From Ephemerocybe angulata (taxonomy: Eukaryota > Basidiomycota > Agaricomycetes > Agaricales > Psathyrellaceae), in assembly GCA_013368325.1 (NCBI GenBank), contig JAACJK010000167.1, positions 372,001 to 436,000 of the forward strand: a stretch of 64,000 nt of DNA, in the 5' to 3' direction. Below, piece by piece: positions 19,868 through 29,270 of the stretch; the stretch's first letter is position 1, and each line of letters opens with the position of its first letter. The notes below the pieces were generated by a model. The model did not search any database and had not been told where the DNA came from. It saw nothing but the letters and a program-made list of their open reading frames with translations. The position numbers and the translations under genes are program-made.

Positions 19868-20298
19868 GCGCCTCCCTATTAACTCCTCACATCCCATCCC
19901 ACCGTGGTCACCATCATTGAGGGCGAAGAACCCGACGGAAGAAGATCCTCCTCTAATGCCGTCATACACCCACTGCTCCACCCACCCTCGCATTCGCTGG
20001 CGAAAGCTATGTAGGCCACCCATAGTGAGCGGTGTCGTCGACAAAACATAGTGCACAGGCGGACTCGACGTCCGTGTACATGATGCGACTGCCCTCGTGG
20101 GTGCTCATGAGCACCACATGGAGCACACGCAGAGAGAGTGCTACTCTGGACTCGGAGGGGCGGGCAATACCCTAGATTGGCATTGCGATGGTGGGTGTCT
20201 GTTCGGTGCGGTGTTCATGCTCGTGGAAGGCGAGGGTTCGGGGTGGTGAGGTGAGATGTGGTTGTGGTATGGCATGTCTTTTGTTGGCGGGAAGTCGA
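19868..20298 (-). pseudogene. Upstream part of the split host gene
   Basis: The minus strand has two coding-like stretches: VALSLRVLHVVLMSTHEGSR (about 20140-20060) and, in another frame, FRQRMRGWVEQWVYDGIRGG with VGFFALNDGDHGG. Then follows NREALRG, which joins in frame across TE3 to MKEYVDAK at 7545. The junction is fixed by the GCGC target duplication. The frames change at least once, so introns or lesions remain unplaced. No family recognised; the methyltransferase gene lies directly upstream on the same strand. Confidence 0.4.
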
Positions 20299-21629
20299 TC
20301 ACGTCTTTGGGGTAGAGGTGGAAGGTGGTCTAGAGAGCTCGGAATAGGTAAGCACGGCATAATCACACGCGAAACAGTACGTACCTGCTCCTGCACCCTG
20401 CCCAAGCTCGTTCTGCACACCCTCTCTCAAATTCCGCACTGCGATACCCCCACCTCCCACCATACTGGGGTCCACAATCTCATTTCCTTGTACCTCGATA
20501 TCTGCTAAATCGTGTTCCGTCAGAGTGCCTCTTATCCTCAGGCAAGGCTTCGTGGTACAAATGCAGCGTGCTCGACGTGCACAGATACGCCAAGACATCG
20601 ATCCAACGCCAATCTACTTTCATGATTGTTGGGTGGACAATTTGGGGCGCGTCGGTCAGGGATATGTCGGGTATGTCATGTTTGTCATCTACTCAGGGCA
20701 AATGATAATTCGCCCTGCTTCGTTCTGTAGGAGTACTCACCTGTGAAGTAGAGGCATTGAAAATCGGCAAGTCCAACGTCCCTAGGCAGAACTGCGCTTG
20801 GAGCCGGGACGTCTACAAGAAGCCCCTCTAAGACTGTCCGCCTTGGATGCTGAAAGTAGGCACCTACACTTGTGGTCGAACCTCGGTCCGTGCCTTGCCA
20901 GAACTCAGTAATGCGGGGCGTCAGGGAAGGGAAATTCGAAAGTTGACTTTCTCCATAGACCTAGTAAAGGTCCCTCAGCAGTAGTATTAGCATGTTAGTG
21001 AGTGAACCCACCCAAAAAGCGGCCACTCCTCCTTGAGGCCTCAGAACGCGCTTCGTCTCAGGCCAGACTTTCTGCCAGTCAAACCAGTGGAAGGCCTAGA
21101 CTTCGTTCTCACTTCAGCATCTACCAAGGCCCAGTGTCCAATGTAACTGTACATACCAGCTATCAACAGATCCACACTCCCCTCCTGCATAGACAGGATG
21201 TCCTCAGCACTTCCCCAAGCAAATGTGAATTTAGTGTTGGCAGTAGCGTCGGTGGCGCTAGCCCTCGACGAAGCCTGATCCAAGGTAGACCTTGGCTTGT
21301 TCAAAAGGAACTCGCGAGCCTTCTCGAGCATTCCTGTCGAGGGATCGACACAGACTACCTCGTTGAACACTCCATCCAAGTGTGATGCGGCTTGCCCTGT
21401 TTACTGTACCACTAGCTCAGTCCATCTTTACCTATGACCAGTGAAAATGAGGAGAAATATGCCCACCTGTCCCGCACCCGACGTCGACAGCACGATCCCA
21501 GTGCACTGAGGAGCCCAGAGGCTGGTTCCTATAGTACTCATATATGTACTCAAATAGTTTGGGGGAGTATGTGGGTCGAGCAGCTGCGTATATGGCTGTG
21601 TTGAAGCTCGACTTGGCAAAGGTTGCCAT
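20299..21629 (-). CDS. SAM-dependent methyltransferase, TMT1/CRG1-like
   Basis: Class I SAM methyltransferase of the family that includes yeast trans-aconitate methyltransferase. Exon 1 (21467-21629) starts MATFAKSSFNTAIYAAARPT and ends in the SAM loop VDVGCGTG. Intron 1 (21397-21466) is phase 1 and restores DVGCGTGQA exactly. Exon 2 (21157-21396) has VVCVDPSTGMLEKA and EGSVDLLIAG. Exon 3 (21012-21095) has AFHWFDWQKVWPETKRVLRP. Exon 4 (20741-20960) has VYGESQLSNFPSLTPRITEF. The last exon starts at 20688 with KVDWRWIDVLAYL and GGIAVRNLREGVQNELGQ; its end is uncertain. The exon 2/3 junction does not keep frame with any GT..AG pair I tried, so this copy may carry a lesion. Confidence 0.75.
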
Positions 21630-22040
21630 GGGGATGATGGTAAAGGGCAAGATGCCCTGCCTTCTGTCTGGCTCTGAGTCGGTTCTTGCACAGCTCGGCC
21701 GTGATGCATTCTATGAACAGGCGCTCGCGTCATGCTCGAGTATTTCAGCCTCAGGCTGGCAGCTACGCACATCCTGATTCGTGAGGTTGAGCGTGGCTAA
21801 GTAGCAGTCAGACAATCGAAAGCTTACCTATCCTCCAGTTAACTTCAGGTTTAGCTTGTCTACCTCCACCGAACAATCGACCCTGGCTCACTCTGAGTCC
21901 CCACGACCCTTACATATTCTGAGGTGGTGAGATGGTGCATGAAATAGTGTAGAATTGCGACTCGAGAGCATTCAAATATCGGTTTTACGAGCACGATATC
22001 GTGGTTGCAGAAAGAGTTACGAAAATGTGGTGGTGTGATG
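21630..22040. other. Upstream flank of the methyltransferase gene
   Basis: Non-coding by appearance. I see no convincing gene, repeat or RNA here. A pyrimidine-rich stretch near 21830-21900 could belong to the methyltransferase promoter. Confidence 0.3.
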
Positions 22041-22492
22041 TGTTCGCAGTCGATGTTTGCAATCTAAAAATAGGATATGGTATAGGGTATAGCTTAATTA
22101 CAAGATAAAATATATAGGACCTGATAGCCTAGTGGCTAGCAGTCACACCAAAAGCTTAGTAATAGCTATTCTCAAGGTCTCAGGTTCAATCTTGGGCCAT
22201 GCCATTTATTTTCTTTCTGTCAAAAGTGGAGATCATAAAAGTTTACATGGACTCCATGTGGACTCCATGTGTACTCCACTGGCTTGAGAATGGATATAAA
22301 CTCTAAGTCTGATGTGGACTGGCTGTGGAGGGGGGGTGGACTGATTGTGGAGGGGGTATGGACTCCACGTGGACTCCACAATGAGTCCACTGGTCAGAGT
22401 CCATAAAATACCTAGAGTCCACTGGTAGACCAGTGGACTCTAGGCAGTGCACGTGGAGTCCACGTGAACAGGTGGGGGACTGAGAATTACAG
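22040..22492 (+). repeat. Foldback family 1, copy A (5'-truncated, with tRNA-like core)
   Basis: From TTTGCAATCTAAAAATAGG this matches the 3' half of the complete copy D (52863-53688). It has a pol III box A (TAGCCTAGTGG, 22125-22135) and box B (GGTTCAATCT, 22183-22192), then repeated GTGGACTCCAC / GGAGTCCAC words, and ends GACTGAGAATTACAG. The left half is missing. It abuts the Copia remnant. Confidence 0.7.
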
Positions 22493-23275
22493 CACCCAGG
22501 ATCTTCTTACCTCGACCGCGTTGCTCTACGCCATCAGCGATGATTTCCCCCACCTCCGCACCATGATCGTGCGTGACCTCTCCGAGCCAAGACCAGTCAA
22601 CTCCGACCCTACCGATCCTCACGAGTACCTGCCGGCCATTCGCAACCTCATCGAACGCGAGGCCACGCTTAAACGCGATTTGGACTCCCGAGGATCAAAC
22701 AGCGACTTGGCCATGGTCGCGCAAGGCAACCGGGGCAGGAAGATGCGTCCGACCGTCGTGTGCGACAACTGTCGTGGTCACCACCACATCAAGAAGTATT
22801 GCATTCGCCCTGGAGGCGACATGGAGGGGCAGACGCTGGAGGCGTCAAAGGCGAAGAAGCAGGCAGACTACGCGGCGAGGAATGGAGGAGGGAAGCAGAA
22901 GGTCCCGGTAAAGGGCGCAAACGGTCAGATATACTTCGTCAACTCTGGCGCCATGACCCCGTACCAAGGTCCTGTCCCCACCGCATCCGAATTTGCCAGA
23001 CTCACCTCTGCCAACATCGCCGAGCTCACCATCGCCGACGCGACGTCAACCTCCATCGTGGACCACGGGTAGATTGCCGTCGAGGAGGAGAACTGGACCG
23101 ACATTGTCTCCATCAACTGGGACAACAACACCTTCTCCATTACTGACAAGCTCACCCCTAGCACCGATCTCTTCTTCGCCGATACAGGTGCCAGCATCCA
23201 CATCTCGAACAAGCGAGATGATTTTATCAATCTCCGTGCCATCACCGGACGATCCGTCAAAGGCGTCGGAGGCTC
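22493..23275 (+). pseudogene. Ty1/Copia gag-protease remnant, left part
   Basis: It encodes the end of a Copia Gag (LLTSTALLYAISDDFPHLRT), a zinc knuckle CDNCRGHHHIKKYC (about 22768-22810), then, after an in-frame stop at about 23070, the aspartic protease FFADTGASIHISNKRDDFIN and GRSVKGVGGS. There is no LTR, no Gag N-terminus, and no RT or integrase. The protease frame is interrupted at 23275 by the DNA element and resumes at 28560. Confidence 0.85.
23268..23275. repeat. 8-bp target-site duplication GGAGGCTC (left)
   Basis: GGAGGCTC recurs exactly at 28552-28559. Removing the insert and one copy restores the Copia protease frame (VKGVGGS|CVTATAIGDIRL), confirming both boundaries. Confidence 0.9.
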
Positions 23276-23507
23276 GAGGACACCCTGGAAATGGGAAATC
23301 CGGTTTTTTGCACCGGATGAACCAGATGAACCGGATGGGTTGGATGGCTGGGAGGTCAATGTTGACAAGGTGAGAGTTCAATTCTCACTCTGGGCGTCAC
23401 CATATTTTGTTCTTTTGGTCGTGTTTGGTCTGGAGGCTGCCACCCCTGGCTCAGGGCTGCCGCCACACACCATCGTTTTGAACCATTATCCCTCCCTTAT
23501 CACTGCC

Positions 23508-25812
23508 ATGGAGTCATTTCTCAAGTATCTAAATAAGATTGATACATCTGTCTGTCTACCCGAGCTGATGAAGCTCATCATCTATTCTATCCACCTGAAA
23601 AACGAGATTCTCCTCACTTATCCAGCCAAAACCGACATCGATAGCGCACCCCCGTTTCTTCCACCAGCCATTGTTGAGTTCCTGGCTGCATCCTGTCAGA
23701 TGAGCTCAAAGCATGTGCTGAAGGCCTGGAAGGCAGTAAATGATGTGGTTTGGGAACTAGATGCCAGCAACGTTCAGTGAGAATGGGACTTTGGAGGCCT
23801 TCGGGGAATTTGGCACCAAGCATGGGCTCCGTACATTTTTCCTGCTGCATTAATAGAGGAAAAAGTCTAACATGCATACACAGCATCACATCGCACTCTT
23901 TGGCCACCGCATATGATGTGTCAGAACGGTGACTGCTTGAGAACGGACAAAGGCCAAAAGCTGCAAACGGCAGAACAACGCAAGGTGATCCTATACATGT
24001 CGGCTCATGGGCCCATTGGTGTCTACTCTGTCCATTTGGAGTGTTCAGGTGCGTTTAACGAAGTATGATAGCTTGATTTTTACTTACCAAACAGCTGCAT
24101 CAGAGTGCTGCACAACCTACTACGTCGACTACAGCGAAAGGGCAGGAGTGCGCACATACTACGATGAAGGCAGCAGTGTTCTTCAGATCTCGGAGCATAA
24201 ATATGCGGAGACGGCACTCATTCAGATGTGGAAGGCTTACACAGTCACGGCCTGGGTATCATCGAGCAACAATGCCACTATATACACCAATCGACATCCG
24301 GATTGCGATGAACAACTGCCAGAGGGTTGGAACTTCAAAGCCAGCACACTTTACGGAGAAGAGGTCTTCGATGGAATCATGCTCATCTCTCTCTTGGATG
24401 ATGCATACCACCGCAACGCAAATCTCCAGCTCCCGCATGGGGGAAATCAAAACAAGAGGTTCGTTAAAGCTATCGAAGCTCGCAACAACCGGGTTAGATT
24501 ACAAGGACTTCCTGATGTCAACCATGCCTGCGAAAAGTGTGTGCGCATCAAGCGCGGTGAAAATGGTCTTTGTACGTATTCTCTCTAGGGTTGTAAGCCA
24601 ATGCTAATTATCTATGAAGCCGACAAGGAAATTTCAGTTGTTGTGATGGACGGCATCACCCTCGGACGACCCAGGTGTAGCTACGGCCACTGCCAGCTCA
24701 AGCTAGAGAGTATGAAGGATCAATTTTGCCCCACATACTACAAATACAACTTCATCTGCTCCATCGACCCCTGCTTGCAGCCTGTACGGAAAAGGGCTCT
24801 GAACCTGCTCGCTCCCAGATGATGTCTGTGTCGAAAACACACACCTGCAAAGAAGCAAGGCACTGTTCCAATTGAAGAAACGGCTGGAGAGAGCTGAAGT
24901 AGCACACCCGAAGGATGGAGAGGCGGTGGATGTAGAAACATCAGCACTGATAGATGATGAAGCTGCACTTGACGAGACGTACAAGATCGTCGGGGATCAT
25001 GCAGTCCCAGTCGCACCTGACCTTCCAACTCAGGCACAGGCAGCATTCCAGTCACTATACAATGATCCAGAAACACAGGCTGCACTCCAGGCGCTCTACG
25101 TTGATGATAGCATGGCAGGTGACGGCGATGGCATGGGGCCTGGTAGTAGTGATGGGCCAGCTCACTCAGCAGGTATTCCTCTGCCTCAGGATAACCCAAT
25201 CCAAACAGACACGTCGCTCCCTCAGCCCACCAAGAAAATCCGGGCAATCTTTGGACGTAAGCGTATGCATAACGAGCAAATTCTGGTTTCACCGTGTGGT
25301 GTTATCATCACGAGAGATACATTCTTTAATGCGGAGGCTATCCCAGCTGTTGCAGTGCATGCTATACTTGCTATAACTCCTTACCGGCTGTTAATTTTCA
25401 ATTATAGATGATGATCAGGGAAACATACAAGAACAGACAAAAGCCCAATCTCCTCGCATTCGACAACAACTGCAGTCTTGGCAAGCATGTTGCTGGCGAC
25501 CTGTTCTTCAAGGACATTGGGCTTTTTGTCGATGTATTCCATTTTACATGCAAGCACTCCGCAACCGACACTTTCTGCCGAGAGAAGTGTAACCCAGCAG
25601 ACTTCCTAGACCTCCTCGGAGACGATGGAAAGGCTTGGTTTTTCAATACCTCTATCGCTGAGCAGACCAATGTCTGGCTCGGTGGATTCCACTCGATTTG
25701 CAGAGAAATGACGGCAGAACAATTCGACTTCTTCCTTGATGAAATGATTATTACTCGCAACCGCCAGACATTGGCCAAGCTCAAGAAGAAGGGAGTCGTC
25801 GTTGTCGATTGA
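23508..25812 (+). CDS. CxC5/CxC6-type cysteine-cluster protein associated with KDZ transposons
   Basis: Multi-exon. The N-terminal helical part is MESFLKYLNKIDTSVCLPEL...PPFLPPAIVEFLAASC. An extra T at about 23778 gives a TGA, which looks like a frameshift. After an intron at about 23836-23888 the zinc-binding part reads TLWPPHMMCQNGDC, IGVYSVHLECS, CCTTYYVDYS and HACEKCVRIKRGE. Then come VVVMDGITLGRPRCSYGHC, PTKKIRAIFGRKRMHNEQIL and, from 25409, LLAFDNNCSLGKHV, DVFHFTCKHSATDTFC, SIAEQTNVWLGGFHSICREM and a stop at 25812. These blocks match the CxC5/CxC6 families known beside KDZ transposases. A second frame slip is possible near 24800. Probably decaying; activity not certain. Confidence 0.8.
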
Positions 25813-26221
25813 CGAATGTATATTATGCGCCGTAATGTCTTGCTATGTAAACTACAGTTACAACTAAAGCTAAAGTATCTATGAATGAAGAGTACCGTAC
25901 AACGAACCATGGTATTAAGAAAACAATTGCCCGAATGAAGAGAATATAGTACACTGAAGAAAGAGAGGTATTGCCGAAGAGGAACTATGGTACACCAACG
26001 AAAGAGAGGTATTGCCCGAACAGAGGAATTATCGTACACGGATACTTGAGAACGAAACAGAATCATCGAATGAAAGGGAACCAGAATGACGAAACAGAAT
26101 CATCGAACGAAAGGGAACCAGAATGACGAAACAGAATCATCGAACGAAAGTGAACCAGAATGGAGAGAAAACCATCAAACAAAGAGGAAACGACAAAGGC
26201 GAAACACAAACAGAGAGTCCT
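25813..26221. other. Convergent intergenic region with tandem repeat
   Basis: It lies between the 3' ends of the two element genes. It contains AAAGAGAGGTATTGCC twice (about 25957 and 26000) and the 37-bp repeat described separately. Gene-free otherwise. Confidence 0.5.
26060..26162. repeat. 37-bp tandem repeat, about 2.8 copies
   Basis: Unit GAATCATCGAACGAAAGGGA plus ACCAGAATGACGAAACA; copies at 26060-26096, 26097-26133 and a partial one from 26134, with one or two changes. Confidence 0.85.
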
Positions 26222-28061
26222 CTACTCACTCTCAGAGCCAGAAGAAATCTCAATCTCCTCTTTCCCCGCAGAATAGTCATGGGCAGTGCTGTCGTAGCTG
26301 GCACCATAACTCTCGTCAGAGGGGGTGGGGGAGGGACCGCGAGCCGCAACCGCATGCCGAACAGATGCAAATACATACTTCTCCTTCTTCACCTCATGCT
26401 CGACTTTCCTCGTCTTCTTGTTCTCTGCCCTACAAGTCTCGCGGGTAGGACGGGCATTGCGACGGGCAAATCGGTGCCAGAGACCCTTGTCGGTGTAACC
26501 GTAGCCTTCAAATTTGGTGCAGACTGAGGGAGGCGCAGCCTTCCATCGCTGGTACTGCTCGTGGAGGGTGCTGGGCGGTGGGATGGTCATGCCTGTAAGC
26601 TGTTTGAAAAGTTCTGGACGTTCGTCGACAGGAGCGGAATAGATTTGGGAAAAGATGTCGCCAACCTCAACACAGAACCACATTCAGAATCCAGGGTACA
26701 TCATGTCGATGAGGTCCATGGCTGCGTTGAAGCGAGGAGGCTCCTTGCGCTTGTTGGAGGAGCTGGAAGACGATGCCTGGGAGTTGGAGGGATACGAAGC
26801 CGAGGGAATGAAAAGCGCGCTCAAGCTCGCTCCGGTCAAAGTAATATCGTCATCGCTATCTGAATCCATATGAATGGGCTTGGACGAGGGGCCAGCACGG
26901 GAGGATGATGCTCGGGGGCGTGCCTTCTCAGTCACCGCTTTGATTGCCTTTCGTTCACGTTGAAGGCCATTCCGAATGTTGGGAATATCCGAAGGCCCTG
27001 ACGCCAAAGCGACGATGGCATCAAGGCCTTCACACCTTTTCACGGTGGCATTGCAAAGCAGGAGGGGGTTGTTGCCAGATGGGAGTTGCACGGTATACGG
27101 GATGTCGACCATCGATACCTAGGAACCGCGGCGATGGTTGTAGAAGCACGCCATTGCCTCTTCGCTGTGGGTGAGGCCTACCGTCTTCAGCACCTGGGCC
27201 GTGATGGTGAAGTTAGGGAAAGTGTGCTGATTTTGGTGGGAAGCCTCCGCAGGTGGAACATCATCCTTTAAAACCAGTTAGTATACGCACGAGCAGCAAC
27301 AAATGGGCCACATACCTCGGCAAACCCAAGAACGTCGACAGTATTCTTCCTTTGGGCCTTCGCATCGCGTCCGGCTGCCTGTTGAATGCGGGTTTGCTCT
27401 TGTGCATTCAGATCGGCTTCGATGGTCGCCGACCAGTGTGGGTGCAACTGCGACGAGTACTCACGACGGCCCACAGATGCAGCAGGGGCAACGGGGCCCT
27501 GGAGGGCAGGGTCGATGACACTATCAGGAACATTGGTATTGGTAGACAATCCTACAGGCTGGGAGAGTGTGTATCTGGTGAAAGGCTGGGTGTGAACAGA
27601 GGGTGCTGGCTGTGAGGAAGTATGAACGGCAGCGTGGCCAGGTGCTGAGCAGCCGCCTAAGAATCGACAATGGTGGGCGCAGCTTCGGTTCGAGCACTTC
27701 TGATTCCTGACCCTGTTGCACCCGGACTTCGTGCAGCGGCTGCTGTCAACGGGAGCGGGCACCATAGGAAGGGGGGCTGGCATCGCAGGTGCTGCTAGCA
27801 CCTGAGGTGGGTTGGGCGGGTCGACCCACTGCCAGTTCTTGATATGGGTGAAGCCAGAGTGGCCAGAGCACTGCACGATTCAATTAGAAACATTTGCTAG
27901 ATGGCGGGAACAGGACATACCACATAGAACCACCTGCCTTGATGATTGTTTTCGGTACTCTTGACAGTTCGTGGCTTGATCCAAATGTTGCAGACGTTGC
28001 CGTTGCTGAGCACATAGTCGCACAGGATTGGGGAGAGGCCTTCGGCGGGGGGAGATGACAT
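26222..28061 (-). CDS. GRF-like zinc-finger accessory protein of the KDZ-associated element
   Basis: Exon 1 (27921-28061) starts MSSPPAEGLSPILCDYVLSN and holds the first half of a GRF-like finger (C..C..., GRWFYV). Exon 2 (27316-27870) continues CSGHSGFTHIKNWQW, then a second cysteine cluster CTKSGCNRVRNQKCSNRSC with HHCRFLGGCSAPGHAA, a Pro-rich linker and a helical segment. Both introns are phase 0, about 50 nt. Exon 3 from 27265 carries DDVPPAEASHQNQHTFPNFT, but meets TAG at 27119-27121. The frame then runs on (MVDIPYTVQLPSGNNP..., SSSSSSNKRKEPPRF) to a TGA at 26684 and onward to SSGSESE at 26222. A 34-nt GT..AG stretch could remove the second stop. Likely a DNA-binding partner; function inferred from context. 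Confidence 0.65.
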
Positions 28062-28559
28062 GACACTAGAGCCCTCGCCATAGTTCTGTATGGCAGAATG
28101 TCAGTTCAAACTTGGTAAGTACATTTCAGCGTTGCACCCACGACCGAAGCATGAGTCCAATAGAGAAGGAGAACGACTGGAGGAGCTGTGTGAGTACATA
28201 GTTTCTGAAAACTAGTGTGGCGGGAGAGACTTACAATAAAGAAGGAGAAACATACCAAGGGCGAGAACGACGAAAGGATATGGCTAAGAGCAAGGAGGAC
28301 ACAAAGTGCGAAGAAATGTTTTCAATCATGTTGCATTTGGTTACACTGTTAAGACCGAACAGCAGTGTCGACAACCTCAGGACAAACTTGGCTAGTCGCA
28401 GAGGAGTGTCTCGAGGTGCACACACTCCTCTGCGACCACATAGGCGCCCGCCCGTGAACCAAACAGATGCCAAATTTTCCCGTCCGGCCCATCCGGTTCA
28501 TCTGACCCATCCGGTTGCAAAAACCGGATTTCCCATTCCCGGGACTTTCTGGGAGGCTC

Positions 28560-28707
28560 TTGCGTCACCGCCACCGCCATAGGCGACATCAGACTCGGAA
28601 TAAGCGCCCAAGAACACCTCCTTCTCCGGGACGCCCTCTTCATCCCCGACTCAACTGTCAAGCTCATTTCGATTAGTAGCACTAGTTACAGCTGGATCAA
28701 ATGCCAC
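28560..28707 (+). pseudogene. Ty1/Copia remnant, right part
   Basis: This resumes the protease interrupted at 23275: CVTATAIGDIRLGISAQEHL, LRDALFIPDSTVKLISIS, ending at a TGA (28705-28707) shortly after. Copia elements show the same DVLYVPS-like strand before the integrase. Nothing of the integrase or RT follows. Confidence 0.75.
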
Positions 28708-29270
28708 TTTTGAGCCTCACACTTCACACTCTCCTCTGATTCTTTCCTCTCAGTCTGACATCCTTTATTTACCAATGTCTGCCCATGCCTAAACTGGCTG
28801 CATCACAGAATGGCAGGAACTCAACCCAAACAGGAAAGTTGCTAAGTCCAAGATTTTCTAATGCTTAAGTCATCGTTCTTCCTTACTTACTATCAATGCC
28901 TATACTATATCATCACTGATTTGTATTATATCATCATTATATGATCATTAATTTTGACTATATCATCATTGATTGTGATATACCATCATTGATTGTGCTA
29001 TACCATTATTGATTTTCATATATCATCATTACTTTCTCATCATTACTTTATTTCCCAATTATTCTTTGCCATCATAGCCTAGTTTCGCAATCATTGTACC
29101 CTTCATATCATTAATTTTACAATAACAGGGAGTACATTTCTTTATCATCATAAATAGGCCTTGCTAGAAACATGGCGAACTGTGAGCTAGTCAGCTCCCA
29201 ATCATTAAACTAGCTGTAACCACTCCGAGACGATGCGAGGAAGAAGGGGACAGTGAGATCAGGGATATGA
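28708..29270. repeat. AT-rich region with ATATCATCATTGATT minisatellite
   Basis: About 28880-29110 repeats a degenerate unit of roughly 20-25 nt built on TATATCATCATTGATTKTG. No gene seen. The LINE relic begins just after. Confidence 0.7.

Larger units (their letters stand above)
23276..28551. mobile_element. KDZ-associated DNA element with two convergent genes
   Basis: 5276 bp with an 8-bp TSD. The ends are inverted repeats: AATGGGAAATCCGGTTTTTT at the left, and AATGGGAAATCCGGTTTTTG read inward from the right, continuing with AACCGGATGGG words. The right tip begins CAG. Inside are a plus-strand gene with CxC5/CxC6-type cysteine clusters (23508-25812) and a minus-strand gene for a GRF-like zinc-finger protein (28061-26222), convergent over a short tandem repeat. 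No separate full-length KDZ transposase is present. The 8-bp duplication fits KDZ or hAT-type transposition. Confidence 0.85.

Noticed and set aside
24259..24450. Minus-strand frame inside the CxC5-type gene
   Set aside because: Antisense shadow; the plus strand carries the recognised cysteine motifs.
28880..29110. CRISPR-like array
   Set aside because: Units are degenerate AT-rich tandem repeats without unique spacers; the organism is a eukaryote.
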